Below are positions 50,401 through 59,825 of a DNA stretch of 64,000 bases, one piece after another. The notes beneath the pieces were generated by a model that ran no database searches, was not told the DNA's origin, and saw only the letters and a program-made list of their open reading frames with translations. The translations under genes were made by a program, and so were the position numbers. Source of the stretch: Crossaster papposus (lineage: Eukaryota > Echinodermata > Asteroidea > Velatida > Solasteridae); the NCBI GenBank assembly GCA_037893245.1, contig JBAIAA010000693.1, positions 124,001-188,000 of the forward strand, read 5' to 3'. The number at the start of each line of letters is the position of its first letter. Position 1 is the first letter of the stretch.

Positions 50401-52649
50401 AGAGTGTTATGGTATGTTCACAGGTGCCCCTGGAAGTGGGTCAACAGGAAGGTCAGCCGAACATCATGAACAGAGGCAGTAGGGTTGAATTGAATGCACT
50501 TGTTCAGTCAGATGGTAGAGCCGATGGCAATGTGTCCCGTCAAGAAATGACGTACAATGTGGATGATGAGGTAGAATCAGGAATACGCTCTGTTGAAAAA
50601 GTCAATTCGCTCTCCAGCTCCAGTCAGAGTTTGATGGTATGTTCACAGGTGCCACTGGAAGTGGGTCAACAGGATGGTCAGGCGAACATCATGAACAGTG
50701 GCAGTAGGGTTGAATTGAATGCACTTGTTCAGTCAGATGGTAGAGCCGATGGCAATGTGTCCCGTCAAGAAATGACGTACAATGTGGATGAGTTAGAATC
50801 AGGAATACGCTCTGTTGGAAAAGTCAATTCGCTCTTCAGCTCCAGTCAGAGTTTTATGGTATGTTCACAGGTGCCCCTGGAAGTGGGTCAACAGGAAGGT
50901 CAGCCGAACATCATGAACAGAGGCAGTAGGGTTGAATTGAATGCACTTGTTCAGTCAGATGGTAGAGCCGATGGCAATGTGTCCCGTCAAGAAATGACGT
51001 ACAATGTGGATGATGAGGTAGAATCAGGAATACGCTCTGTTGAAAAAGTCAATTCGCTCTCCAGCTCCAGTCAGAGTTTGATGGTATGTTCACAGGTGCC
51101 ACTGGAAGTGGGTCAACAGGATGGTCAGGCGAACATCATGAACAGTGGCAGTAGGGTTGAATTGAATGCACTTGTTCAGTCAGATGGTAGAGCCGATGGC
51201 AATGTGTCCCGTCAAGAAATGACGTACAATGTGAATGATGAGATAGAATCAGGAATACGCTCTGTTGAAAAAGTCAATTCGCTCTCGAGCTCCAGTCAGA
51301 GTTTGATGGTATGTTCACAGGTGCCACTGGAAGTGGGTCAAGATGATGGTCAGGCGAACATTATGAACAGTGGCAGTAGGGTTGAATTGAATGCACTTGT
51401 TCAGTCAGATGGTAGAGCCGATGGCAATGTGTCCCGTCAAGAAATGACGTACAATGTGGATGATGAGGTAGAATCAGGAATACGCTCTGTTGGAAAAGTC
51501 AATTCGCTCTCCAGCTCCAGTCAGGGTTTGATGGGATGTTCACAGGTGCCACTGGAAGTGGGTCAACAGGAAGGTCAGGCGAACATCATGAACAGCAGTA
51601 GGGTTGAATTGAATGTACTTGTTCAGTCAGATGGTAGAGCCGATGGCAATGTGTCCCGTCAAGAAATGACGTACAGTGTGGATGATGAGGTAGAATCAGG
51701 AATACGCTCTGTTGAAAAAGTCAATTCGCTCTCCAGCTCCAGTCAGAGTTTGATGGTATGTTCACAGGTGCCACTGGAAGTGGGTCAACAGGAAGGTCAG
51801 CCGAACATCATGAACAGAGGCAGTAGGGTTGAATTGAATGCACTTGTTCAGTCAGATGGTAGAGCCGATGGCAATGTGTCCCGTCAAGAAATGACGTACA
51901 ATGTGGATGATGAGGTAGAATCAGGAATACGCTCTGTTGAAAAAGTCAATTCGCTCTCCAGCTCCAGTCAGAGTTTGATGGTATGTTCACAGGTGCCACT
52001 TGAAGTGGGTCAACAGGAAGGTCAGGCGAACATCATGAACAGTGGCAGTAAGGTTGAATTGAATGCACTTGTTCAGTCAGATGGTAGAGCCGATGGCAAT
52101 GTGTCCCGTCAAGAAATGACGTACAATGTAGATGATGAGGTAGAATCAGGAATACGCTCTGTTGAAAAAGTCAATTCGCTCTCAAGCTCCAGTCAGAGTT
52201 TGATGGTATGTTCACAGGTGCCACTGGAAGTGGGTCAACAGGAAGGTCAGGCGAACATCATGAACAGTAGCAGTAGGGTTGAATTGCATGCACTTGTTCA
52301 GTCAGATGGTAGAGCCGATGGCAATGTGTCCCGTCAAGAAATGACGTACAATGTGGATGAGTTAGAATCAGGAATACGCTCTGTTGGAAAAGTCAATTCG
52401 CTCTTCAGCTCCAGTCAGAGTTTTATGGTATGTTCACAGGTGCCCCTGGAAGTGGGTCAACAGGAAGGTCAGCCGAACATCATGAACAGAGGCAGTAGGG
52501 TTGAATTGAATGCACTTGTTCAGTCAGATGGTAGAGCCGATGGCAATGTGTCCCGTCAAGAAATGACGTACAATGTGGATGATGAGGTAGAATCAGGAAT
52601 ACGCTCTGTTGAAAAAGTCAATTCGCTCTCCAGCTCCAGTCAGAGTTAG
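44475..52649 (+). CDS. Repeat-protein frame, open segment 17 (about 36 units), longest stop-free run
   Basis: At 2724 codons this is the longest uninterrupted stretch. It starts with the EQ/GGQ entry unit (private EQIN and DGTADG) and then passes through one SKPSQSLMG unit with a private RSVKKVNS, SDSNVS-type units, a CSEVPLEV unit with SLIVC, VDELES units, VNDEIES/QEDGQ units, a CSQMPLEV unit with NTMNSSRVKL, and SQGLMG units. It ends where TTG has become TAG in SQSLMV (52647-52649). All 3-bp deletions are in frame. No start, signal peptide or terminus is visible and no known domain is recognised. Confidence 0.42.
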   Translation: MSRQEMTYNVDDEVESGIRSVEQINSLSSSSQSLMVCSQVPLEGGQQEGQANIMNSGSRVELNALVQSDGTADGNVSRQEMTYNVDDEVELGIRSVEKVDSLSSSNQSLMVCSQVPLEVGQQEGQANIMNSGSRVELNALVQSDGRADGNVSRQEMTYNVDDEVESGIRSVEKVNSLSSSSQSLMVCSQVPLEVGQQEGQANTMNSSRVELNVLVQSDGRADGNVSRQEMTYNVDDEVEPGIRSVEKVNSLSSSSQSLMVCSQVPLEVGQQEGQANIMNSGSRVELNALVQSDGRADGNVSRQEMTYNVDDEVELGIRSVEKVDSLSSSSQSLMVCSQVPLEVGQQEGQANIMNSGSRVELNALVQSDGRADGNVSRQEMTYNVDDEVESGIRSVKKVNSLSKPSQSLMGCSQVPLEVGQQESQANIMNSGSRVELNVLVQSDGRADGNVSRQEMKYNVDDELESGIRSVEKVNSLFSSSQSLMVCSQVPLEVGQQEGQPNIMNRGSRVELNALVQSDGRADSNVSRQKMTYNVDDEVESGIRSVEKVNSLSSSSQSLMVCSQVPLEVGQQDGQANIMNSGSRVELNALVQSDGRADGNVSRQEMTYNVDDEVEPGIRSVEKVNSLSSSSQSLMVCSQVPLEVGQQDGQANIMNSGSRVELNALVQSDGRADGNVSRQEMTYNVDDEVESGIRSVEKVNSLSSSSQSLIVCSEVPLEVGQQEGQANIMNSGSKVELNALVQSDGRADGNVSRQEMTYNVDDEVESGIRSVEKVNSLSSSSQSLMVCSQVPLEVGQQEGQANIMNSSGRVELHALVQSDGRADGNVSRQEMTYNVDELESGIRSVGKVNSLFSSSQSLMVCSQVPLEVGQQEGQPNIMNRGSRVELNALVQSDGRADGNLSRQEMTYNVDDEVESGIRSFEKVNLLSSSSQSLMVCSQVPLEVGQQDGQANIMNSGSRVELNALVQSDGRADGNVSRQEMTYNVNDEIESGIRSVEKVNSLSSSSQSLMVCSQVPLEVGQEDGQANIMNSGSRVELNALVQSDGRADGNVSRQEMTYNVDDEVESGIRSVEKVNSLSSSSQSLMGCSQVPLEVGQQEGQANIMNSSRVELNVLVQSDGRADGNVSRQEMTYNVDDEVEPGIRSVEKVNSLSSSSQSLMVCSQVPLEVGQQEGQANIMNSGSRVELNVLVQSDGRADGNVSRQEMTYSVDDEVESGIRSVEIVNSLSSSSQSLMVCSQVPLEVGQQDGQANIMNSGSRVELNALVQSDGRADGNVSRQEMTYNVDDEVESGIRSVEKVNSLSSSSQSLMVCSQVPLEVGQQEGQANIMNSGSKVELNALVQSDGRADGNVSRQEMTYNVDDEVESGIRSVEKVNSLSSSSQSLMVCSKVPLEVGQQEGQANTMNSSRVELNVLVQSDGRADGNVSRQEMTYNVDDEVEPGIRSVEKVNSLSSSSQSLMVCSQVPLEVGQQEGQANIMNSGSRVELNALVQSDGRADGNVSRQEMTYNVDDEVELGIRSVEKVDSLSSSSQSLMVCSQMPLEVGQQEGQANTMNSSRVKLNVLVQSDGRADGNVSRQEMTYNVDDEVEPGIRSVEKVNSLSSSSQSLMVCSQVPLEVGQQESQANIMNSGSRVELNVLVQSDGRADGNVSRQEMKYNVDDELESGIRSVEKVNSLFSSSQSLMVCSQVPLEVGQQEGQPNIMNRGSRVELNALVQSDGRADGNVSRQEMTYNVDDEVESGIRSVEKVNSLSSSSQSLMVCSQVPLEVGQQDGQANIMNSGSRVELNALVQSDGRADGNVSRQEMTYNVDDEVESGIRSVEKVNSLSSSSQSLMVCSQVPLEVGQQEGQANIMNSGSKVELNALVQSDGRADGNVSRQEMTYNVDDEVESGIRSVEKVNSLSSSSQSLMVCSQVPLEVGQQEGQTNIMNSSGRVELHALVQSDGRADGNVSRQEMTYNVDELESGIRSVGKVNSLFSSSQSVMVCSQVPLEVGQQEGQPNIMNRGSRVELNALVQSDGRADGNVSRQEMTYNVDDEVESGIRSVEKVNSLSSSSQSLMVCSQVPLEVGQQDGQANIMNSGSRVELNALVQSDGRADGNVSRQEMTYNVDELESGIRSVGKVNSLFSSSQSFMVCSQVPLEVGQQEGQPNIMNRGSRVELNALVQSDGRADGNVSRQEMTYNVDDEVESGIRSVEKVNSLSSSSQSLMVCSQVPLEVGQQDGQANIMNSGSRVELNALVQSDGRADGNVSRQEMTYNVNDEIESGIRSVEKVNSLSSSSQSLMVCSQVPLEVGQDDGQANIMNSGSRVELNALVQSDGRADGNVSRQEMTYNVDDEVESGIRSVGKVNSLSSSSQGLMGCSQVPLEVGQQEGQANIMNSSRVELNVLVQSDGRADGNVSRQEMTYSVDDEVESGIRSVEKVNSLSSSSQSLMVCSQVPLEVGQQEGQPNIMNRGSRVELNALVQSDGRADGNVSRQEMTYNVDDEVESGIRSVEKVNSLSSSSQSLMVCSQVPLEVGQQEGQANIMNSGSKVELNALVQSDGRADGNVSRQEMTYNVDDEVESGIRSVEKVNSLSSSSQSLMVCSQVPLEVGQQEGQANIMNSSSRVELHALVQSDGRADGNVSRQEMTYNVDELESGIRSVGKVNSLFSSSQSFMVCSQVPLEVGQQEGQPNIMNRGSRVELNALVQSDGRADGNVSRQEMTYNVDDEVESGIRSVEKVNSLSSSSQS

Positions 52650-52874
52650 ATGGTATGTTCACAGGTGCCACTGGAAGTGGGTCAACAGGATGGTCAGGCG
52701 AACATCATGAACAGTGGCAGTAGGGTTGAATTGGATGCACTTGTTCAGTCAGATGGTAGAGCCGATGGCAATGTGTCCCGTCAAGAAATGGCGTACAATG
52801 TGAATGATGAGGTAGAATCAGGAATACGCTCTGTTGAAAAAGTCAATTCGCTCTCCAGCTCCAGTCAGAGTTAG
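52650..52874 (+). CDS. Single-unit segment 18 between two identical TAG codons
   Basis: This is exactly one 225-bp unit, opened by ATG right after TAG and closed by the same TTG to TAG change. It carries VELDAL and MAYNVNDEVES. The next 225 bp encode the same unit, so a stop-bearing unit was duplicated in tandem. Confidence 0.3.
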   Translation: MVCSQVPLEVGQQDGQANIMNSGSRVELDALVQSDGRADGNVSRQEMAYNVNDEVESGIRSVEKVNSLSSSSQS

Positions 52875-55565
52875 ATGGTATGTTCACAGGTGCCACTGGA
52901 AGTGGGTCAACAGGATGGTCAGGCGAACATCATGAACAGTGGCAGTAGGGTTGAATTGGATGCACTTGTTCAGTCAGATGGTAGAGCCGATGGCAATGTG
53001 TCCCGTCAAGAAATGGCGTACAATGTGAATGATGAGGTAGAATCAGGAATACGCTCTGTTGAAAAAGTCAATTCGCTCTCGAGCTCCAGTCAGAGTTTGA
53101 TGGTATGTTCACAGGTGCCACTGGAAGTGGGTCAAGAGGATGGTCAGGCGACCATTATGAACAGTGGCAGTAGGGTTGAATTGAATGCACTTGTTCAGTC
53201 AGATGGTAGAGCCGATGGCAATGTGTCCCGTCAAGAAATGACGTACAGTGTGGATGATGAGGTAGAATCAGGAATACGCTCTGTTGAAATAGTCAATTCG
53301 CTCTCCAGCTCCAGTCAGAGTTTGATGGTATGTTCACAGGTGCCACTGGAAGTGGGTCAACAGGATGGTCAGGCGAACATCATGAACAGTGGCAGTAGGG
53401 TTGAATTGAATGCACTTGTTCAGTCAGATGGTAGAGCCGATGGCAATGTGTCCCGTCAAGAAATGACGTACAATGTGGATGATGAGGTAGAATCAGGAAT
53501 ACGCTCTGTTGAAAAAGTCAATTCGCTCTCCAGCTCCAGTCAGAGTTTGATGGTATGTTCACAGGTGCCACTTGAAGTGGGTCAACAGGAAGGTCAGGCG
53601 AACATCATGAACAGTGGCAGTAAGGTTGAATTGAATGCACTTGTTCAGTCAGATGGTAGAGCCGATGGCAATGTGTCCCGTCAAGAAATGACGTACAATG
53701 TAGATGATGAGGTAGAATCAGGAATACGCTCTGTTGAAAAAGTCAATTCGCTCTCAAGCTCCAGTCAGAGTTTGATGGTATGTTCACAGGTGCCACTGGA
53801 AGTGGGTCAACAGGAAGGTCAGGCGAACATCATGAACAGTAGCAGTAGGGTTGAATTGCATGCACTTCTTCAGTCAGATGGTAGAGCCGATGGCAATGTG
53901 TCCCGTCAAGAAATGACGTACAATGTGGATGAGTTAGAATCAGGAATACGCTCTGTTGGAAAAGTCAATTCGCTCTTCAGCTCCAGTCAGAGTTTGATGG
54001 TATGTTCACAGATGCCACTGGAAGTGGGTCAACAGGAAGGTCAGGCGAACACCATGAACAGCAGTAGGGTTAAATTGAATGTACTTGTTCAGTCAGATGG
54101 TAGAGCCGATGGCAATGTGTCCCGTCAAGAAATGACGTACAATGTGGATGATGAGGTAGAACCAGGAATACGCTCTGTTGAAAAAGTCAATTCGCTCTCT
54201 AGCTCCAGTCAGAGTTTGATGGTATGTTCACAGGTGCCACTGGAAGTGGGTCAACAGGAAAGTCAGGCGAACATCATGAACAGTGGCAGTAGGGTTGAAT
54301 TGAATGTACTTGTTCAGTCAGATGGTAGAGCCGATGGCAATGTGTCCCGTCAAGAAATGAAGTACAATGTGGATGATGAGTTAGAATCAGGAATACGCTC
54401 TGTTGAAAAAGTCAATTCGCTCTTCAGCTCCAGTCAGAGTTTGATGGTATGTTCACAGGTGCCCCTGGAAGTGGGTCAACAGGAAGGTCAGCCGAACATC
54501 ATGAACAGAGGCAGTAGGGTTGAATTGAATGCACTTGTTCAGTCAGATGGTAGAGCCGATGGCAATGTGTCCCGTCAAGAAATGACGTACAATGTGGATG
54601 ATGAGGTAGAATCAGGAATACGCTCTGTTGAAAAAGTCAATTCGCTCTCCAGCTCCAGTCAGAGTTTGATGGTATGTTCACAGGTGCCACTGGAAGTGGG
54701 TCAACAGGAAGGTCAGGCGAACATCATGAACAGTGGCAGTAGGGTTGAATTGAATGCACTTGTTCAGTCAGATGGTAGAGCCGATGGCAATGTGTCCCGT
54801 CAAGAAATGACGTACAATGTGGATGATGAGGTAGAATCAGGAATACGCTCTGTTGAAAAAGTCAATTCGCTCTCCAGCTCCAGTCAGAGTTTGATGGTAT
54901 GTTCACAGGTGCCACTTGAAGTGGGTCAACAGGAAGGTCAGGCGAACATCATGAACAGTGGCAGTAAGGTTGAATTGAATGCACTTGTTCAGTCAGATGG
55001 TAGAGCCGATGGCAATGTGTCCCGTCAAGAAATGACGTACAATGTAGATGATGAGGTAGAATCAGGAATACGCTCTGTTGAAAAAGTCAATTCGCTCTCA
55101 AGCTCCAGTCAGAGTTTGATGGTATGTTCACAGGTGCCACTGGAAGTGGGTCAACAGGAAGGTCAGGCGAACATCATGAACAGTAGCAGTAGGGTTGAAT
55201 TGCATGCACTTGTTCAGTCAGATGGTAGAGCCGATGGCAATGTGTCCCGTCAAGAAATGACGTACAATGTGGATGAGTTAGAATCAGGAATACGCTCTGT
55301 TGGAAAAGTCAATTCGCTCTTCAGCTCCAGTCAGAGTTTTATGGTATGTTCACAGGTGCCCCTGGAAGTGGGTCAACAGGAAGGTCAGCCGAACATCATG
55401 AACAGAGGCAGTAGGGTTGAATTGAATGCACTTGTTCAGTCAGATGGTAGAGCCGATGGCAATGTGTCCCGTCAAGAAATGACGTACAATGTGGATGATG
55501 AGGTAGAATCAGGAATACGCTCTGTTGAAAAAGTCAATTCGCTCTCCAGCTCCAGTCAGAGTTAG
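52875..55565 (+). CDS. Repeat-protein frame, open segment 19 (12 units)
   Basis: ATG immediately after TAG; length is 12 x 225 minus three 3-bp deletions. Units include QEDGQATIM, EIV, SKVELNAL, NSSSRVELHALLQ, VDELES, CSQMPLEV with NTMNSSRVKL, ESQANI, MKYNVDDEL and SQSFMV. It closes with the TTG to TAG stop. The first half is repeated from 55566. Confidence 0.35.
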   Translation: MVCSQVPLEVGQQDGQANIMNSGSRVELDALVQSDGRADGNVSRQEMAYNVNDEVESGIRSVEKVNSLSSSSQSLMVCSQVPLEVGQEDGQATIMNSGSRVELNALVQSDGRADGNVSRQEMTYSVDDEVESGIRSVEIVNSLSSSSQSLMVCSQVPLEVGQQDGQANIMNSGSRVELNALVQSDGRADGNVSRQEMTYNVDDEVESGIRSVEKVNSLSSSSQSLMVCSQVPLEVGQQEGQANIMNSGSKVELNALVQSDGRADGNVSRQEMTYNVDDEVESGIRSVEKVNSLSSSSQSLMVCSQVPLEVGQQEGQANIMNSSSRVELHALLQSDGRADGNVSRQEMTYNVDELESGIRSVGKVNSLFSSSQSLMVCSQMPLEVGQQEGQANTMNSSRVKLNVLVQSDGRADGNVSRQEMTYNVDDEVEPGIRSVEKVNSLSSSSQSLMVCSQVPLEVGQQESQANIMNSGSRVELNVLVQSDGRADGNVSRQEMKYNVDDELESGIRSVEKVNSLFSSSQSLMVCSQVPLEVGQQEGQPNIMNRGSRVELNALVQSDGRADGNVSRQEMTYNVDDEVESGIRSVEKVNSLSSSSQSLMVCSQVPLEVGQQEGQANIMNSGSRVELNALVQSDGRADGNVSRQEMTYNVDDEVESGIRSVEKVNSLSSSSQSLMVCSQVPLEVGQQEGQANIMNSGSKVELNALVQSDGRADGNVSRQEMTYNVDDEVESGIRSVEKVNSLSSSSQSLMVCSQVPLEVGQQEGQANIMNSSSRVELHALVQSDGRADGNVSRQEMTYNVDELESGIRSVGKVNSLFSSSQSFMVCSQVPLEVGQQEGQPNIMNRGSRVELNALVQSDGRADGNVSRQEMTYNVDDEVESGIRSVEKVNSLSSSSQS

Positions 55566-58500
55566 ATGGTATGTTCACAGGTGCCACTGGAAGTGGGTCA
55601 ACAGGATGGTCAGGCGAACATCATGAACAGTGGCAGTAGGGTTGAATTGGATGCACTTGTTCAGTCAGATGGTAGAGCCGATGGCAATGTGTCCCGTCAA
55701 GAAATGGCGTACAATGTGAATGATGAGGTAGAATCAGGAATACGCTCTGTTGAAAAAGTCAATTCGCTCTCGAGCTCCAGTCAGAGTTTGATGGTATGTT
55801 CACAGGTGCCACTGGAAGTGGGTCAAGAGGATGGTCAGGCGAACATTATGAACAGTGGCAGTAGGGTTGAATTGAATGCACTTGTTCAGTCAGATGGTAG
55901 AGCCGATGGCAATGTGTCCCGTCAAGAAATGACGTACAGTGTGGATGATGAGGTAGAATCAGGAATACGCTCTGTTGAAATAGTCAATTCGCTCTCCAGC
56001 TCCAGTCAGAGTTTGATGGTATGTTCACAGGTGCCACTGGAAGTGGGTCAACAGGATGGTCAGGCGAACATCATGAACAGTGGCAGTAGGGTTGAATTGA
56101 ATGCACTTGTTCAGTCAGATGGTAGAGCCGATGGCAATGTGTCCCGTCAAGAAATGACGTACAATGTGGATGATGAGGTAGAATCAGGAATACGCTCTGT
56201 TGAAAAAGTCAATTCGCTCTCCAGCTCCAGTCAGAGTTTGATGGTATGTTCACAGGTGCCACTTGAAGTGGGTCAACAGGAAGGTCAGGCGAACATCATG
56301 AACAGTGGCAGTAAGGTTGAATTGAATGCACTTGTTCAGTCAGATGGTAGAGCCGATGGCAATGTGTCCCGTCAAGAAATGACGTACAATGTAGATGATG
56401 AGGTAGAATCAGGAATACGCTCTGTTGAAAAAGTCAATTCGCTCTCAAGCTCCAGTCAGAGTTTGATGGTATGTTCACAGGTGCCACTGGAAGTGGGTCA
56501 ACAGGAAGGTCAGGCGAACATCATGAACAGTAGCAGTAGGGTTGAATTGCATGCACTTCTTCAGTCAGATGGTAGAGCCGATGGCAATGTGTCCCGTCAA
56601 GAAATGACGTACAATGTGGATGAGTTAGAATCAGGAATACGCTCTGTTGGAAAAGTCAATTCGCTCTTCAGCTCCAGTCAGAGTTTGATGGTATGTTCAC
56701 AGATGCCACTGGAAGTGGGTCAACAGGAAGGTCAGGCGAACACCATGAACAGCAGTAGGGTTAAATTGAATGTACTTGTTCAGTCAGATGGTAGAGCCGA
56801 TGGCAATGTGTCCCGTCAAGAAATGAAGTACAATGTGGATGATGAGTTAGAATCAGGAATACGCTCTGTTGAAAAAGTCAATTCGCTCTTCAGCTCCAGT
56901 CAGAGTTTTATGGTATGTTCACAGGTGCCCCTGGAAGTGGGTCAACAGGAAGGTCAGCCGAACATCATGAACAGAGGCAGTAGGGTTGAATTGAATGCAC
57001 TTGTTCAGTCAGATGGTAGAGCCGATGGCAATGTGTCCCGTCAAGAAATGACGTACAATGTGGATGATGAGGTAGAATCAGGAATACGCTCTGTTGAAAA
57101 AGTCAATTCGCTCTCCAGCTCCAGTCAGAGTTTGATGGTATGTTCACAGGTGCCACTGGAAGTGGGTCAACAGGATGGTCAGGCGAACATCATGAACAGT
57201 GGCAGTAGGGTTGAATTGAATGCACTTGTTCAGTCAGATGGTAGAGCCGATGGCAATGTGTCCCGTCAAGAAATGACGTACAATGTGAATGATGAGATAG
57301 AATCAGGAATACGCTCTGTTGAAAAAGTCAATTCGCTCTCGAGCTCCAGTCAGAGTTTGATGGTATGTTCACAGGTGCCACTGGAAGTGGGTCAAGAGGA
57401 TGGTCAGGCGAACATTATGAACAGTGGCAGTAGGGTTGAATTGAATGCACTTGTTCAGTCAGATGGTAGAGCCGATGGCAATGTGTCCCGTCAAGAAATG
57501 ACGTACAATGTGGATGATGAGGTAGAATCAGGAATACGCTCTGTTGGAAAAGTCAATTCGCTCTCCAGCTCCAGTCAGGGTTTGATGGGATGTTCACAGG
57601 TGCCACTGGAAGTGGGTCAACAGGAAGGTCAGGCGAACATCATGAACAGCAGTAGGGTTGAATTGAATGTACTTGTTCAGTCAGATGGTAGAGCCGATGG
57701 CAATGTGTCCCGTCAAGAAATGACGTACAGTGTGGATGATGAGGTAGAATCAGGAATACGCTCTGTTGAAATAGTCAATTCGCTCTCCAGCTCCAGTCAG
57801 AGTTTGATGGTATGTTCACAGGTGCCACTGGAAGTGGGTCAACAGGAAGGTCAGCCGAACATCATGAACAGAGGCAGTAGGGTTGAATTGAATGCACTTG
57901 TTCAGTCAGATGGTAGAGCCGATGGCAATGTGTCCCGTCAAGAAATGACGTACAATGTGGATGATGAGGTAGAATCAGGAATACGCTCTGTTGAAAAAGT
58001 CAATTCGCTCTCCAGCTCCAGTCAGAGTTTGATGGTATGTTCACAGGTGCCACTTGAAGTGGGTCAACAGGAAGGTCAGGCGAACATCATGAACAGTGGC
58101 AGTAAGGTTGAATTGAATGCACTTGTTCAGTCAGATGGTAGAGCCGATGGCAATGTGTCCCGTCAAGAAATGACGTACAATGTAGATGATGAGGTAGAAT
58201 CAGGAATACGCTCTGTTGAAAAAGTCAATTTGCTCTCAAGCTCCAGTCAGAGTTTGATGGTATGTTCACAGGTGCCACTGGAAGTGGGTCAACAGGAAGG
58301 TCAGGCGAACATCATGAACAGTAGCAGTAGGGTTGAATTGCATGCACTTGTTCAGTCAGATGGTAGAGCCGATGGCAATGTGTCCCGTCAAGAAATGACG
58401 TACAATGTGGATGAGTTAGAATCAGGAATACGCTCTGTTGGAAAAGTCAATTCGCTCTTCAGCTCCAGTCAGAGTTTTATGGTATGTTCACAGGTGCCCC

Positions 58501-58802
58501 TGGAAGTGGGTCAACAGGAAGGTCAGCCGAACATCATGAACAGAGGCAGTAGGGTTGAATTGAATGCACTTGTTCAGTCAGATGGTAGAGCCGATGGCAA
58601 TGTGTCCCGTCAAGAAATGACGTACAATGTGGATGATGAGGTAGAATCAGGAATACGCTCTGTTGAAAAAGTCAATTCGCTCTCCAGCTCCAGTCAGAGT
58701 TTGATGGTATGTTCACAGGTGCCACTGGAAGTAGGTCAACAGGATGGTCAGGCGAACATCATGAACAGTGGCAGTAGGGTTGAATTAAATGCACTTGTTT
58801 AG
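55566..58802 (+). CDS. Repeat-protein frame, open segment 20 (about 14 units)
   Basis: It repeats the start of segment 19 (MVCS, ELDAL, MAYNVND, EIV, SKVEL, HALLQ, CSQMPLEV), then joins directly from NTMNSSRVKL to MKYNVDDEL, skipping the PGIRS/ESQANI unit present in segment 19. This is a one-unit deletion between homologous blocks. It ends at CAG to TAG (58800-58802) in a unit with unusual silent changes (gaattaaat, gtaggt). Confidence 0.35.
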   Translation: MVCSQVPLEVGQQDGQANIMNSGSRVELDALVQSDGRADGNVSRQEMAYNVNDEVESGIRSVEKVNSLSSSSQSLMVCSQVPLEVGQEDGQANIMNSGSRVELNALVQSDGRADGNVSRQEMTYSVDDEVESGIRSVEIVNSLSSSSQSLMVCSQVPLEVGQQDGQANIMNSGSRVELNALVQSDGRADGNVSRQEMTYNVDDEVESGIRSVEKVNSLSSSSQSLMVCSQVPLEVGQQEGQANIMNSGSKVELNALVQSDGRADGNVSRQEMTYNVDDEVESGIRSVEKVNSLSSSSQSLMVCSQVPLEVGQQEGQANIMNSSSRVELHALLQSDGRADGNVSRQEMTYNVDELESGIRSVGKVNSLFSSSQSLMVCSQMPLEVGQQEGQANTMNSSRVKLNVLVQSDGRADGNVSRQEMKYNVDDELESGIRSVEKVNSLFSSSQSFMVCSQVPLEVGQQEGQPNIMNRGSRVELNALVQSDGRADGNVSRQEMTYNVDDEVESGIRSVEKVNSLSSSSQSLMVCSQVPLEVGQQDGQANIMNSGSRVELNALVQSDGRADGNVSRQEMTYNVNDEIESGIRSVEKVNSLSSSSQSLMVCSQVPLEVGQEDGQANIMNSGSRVELNALVQSDGRADGNVSRQEMTYNVDDEVESGIRSVGKVNSLSSSSQGLMGCSQVPLEVGQQEGQANIMNSSRVELNVLVQSDGRADGNVSRQEMTYSVDDEVESGIRSVEIVNSLSSSSQSLMVCSQVPLEVGQQEGQPNIMNRGSRVELNALVQSDGRADGNVSRQEMTYNVDDEVESGIRSVEKVNSLSSSSQSLMVCSQVPLEVGQQEGQANIMNSGSKVELNALVQSDGRADGNVSRQEMTYNVDDEVESGIRSVEKVNLLSSSSQSLMVCSQVPLEVGQQEGQANIMNSSSRVELHALVQSDGRADGNVSRQEMTYNVDELESGIRSVGKVNSLFSSSQSFMVCSQVPLEVGQQEGQPNIMNRGSRVELNALVQSDGRADGNVSRQEMTYNVDDEVESGIRSVEKVNSLSSSSQSLMVCSQVPLEVGQQDGQANIMNSGSRVELNALV

Positions 58803-58826
58803 TCAGATGGTAGAGCCGATGGCAAT

Positions 58827-59825
58827 GTGTCCCGTCAAGAAATGACGTACAATGTGAATGATGAGGTAGAATCAGGAATACGCTCTGTTGAAAAAGTTAA
58901 TTCGCTCTCGAGCTCCAGTCAGAGTTTGATGGTATGTTCACAGGTGCCACTGGAAGTGGGTCAACAGGAAGGTCAGGCGAACATCATGAACAGTGGCAGT
59001 AGGGTTGAATTGAATGCACTTGTTCAGTCAGATGGTAGAGCCGATGGCAATGTGTCCCGTCAAGAAATGACGTACAATGTGGATGATGAGGTAGAATCAG
59101 GAATACGCTCTGTTGAAAAAGTCAATTCGCTCTCCAGCTCCAGTCAGAGTTTGATGGTATGTTCACAGGTGCCACTTGAAGTGGGTCAACAGGAAGGTCA
59201 GGCGAACATCATGAACAGTGGCAGTAAGGTTGAATTGAATGCACTTGTTCAGTCAGATGGTAGAGCCGATGGCAATGTGTCCCGTCAAGAAATGACGTAC
59301 AATGTAGATGATGAGGTAGAATCAGGAATACGCTCTGTTGAAAAAGTCAATTCGCTCTCAAGCTCCAGTCAGAGTTTGATGGTATGTTCACAGGTGCCAC
59401 TGGAAGTGGGTCAACAGGAAGGTCAGGCGAACATCATGAACAGTAGCAGTAGGGTTGAATTGCATGCACTTGTTCAGTCAGATGGTAGAGCCGATGGCAA
59501 TGTGTCCCGTCAAGAAATGACGTACAATGTGGATGAGTTAGAATCAGGAATACGCTCTGTTGGAAAAGTCAATTCGCTCTTCAGCTCCAGTCAGAGTTTT
59601 ATGGTATGTTCACAGGTGCCCCTGGAAGTGGGTCAACAGGAAGGTCAGCCGAACATCATGAACAGAGGCAGTAGGGTTGAATTGAATGCACTTGTTCAGT
59701 CAGATGGTAGAGCCGATGGCAATGTGTCCCGTCAAGAAATGACGTACAATGTGGATGATGAGGTAGAATCAGGAATACGCTCTGTTGAAAAAGTCAATTC
59801 GCTCTCCAGCTCCAGTCAGAGTTAG
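58827..59825 (+). CDS. Repeat-protein frame, open segment 21 (about 4.5 units)
   Basis: It starts at a GTG after the LVQ nonsense codon. Units: VNDEVES, EGQANI, SKVELNAL, NSSSRVELHAL, VDELES with SLFSSS and SQSFMV, NRGSR. It closes with the TTG to TAG stop at 59823. Confidence 0.33.
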   Translation: MSRQEMTYNVNDEVESGIRSVEKVNSLSSSSQSLMVCSQVPLEVGQQEGQANIMNSGSRVELNALVQSDGRADGNVSRQEMTYNVDDEVESGIRSVEKVNSLSSSSQSLMVCSQVPLEVGQQEGQANIMNSGSKVELNALVQSDGRADGNVSRQEMTYNVDDEVESGIRSVEKVNSLSSSSQSLMVCSQVPLEVGQQEGQANIMNSSSRVELHALVQSDGRADGNVSRQEMTYNVDELESGIRSVGKVNSLFSSSQSFMVCSQVPLEVGQQEGQPNIMNRGSRVELNALVQSDGRADGNVSRQEMTYNVDDEVESGIRSVEKVNSLSSSSQS

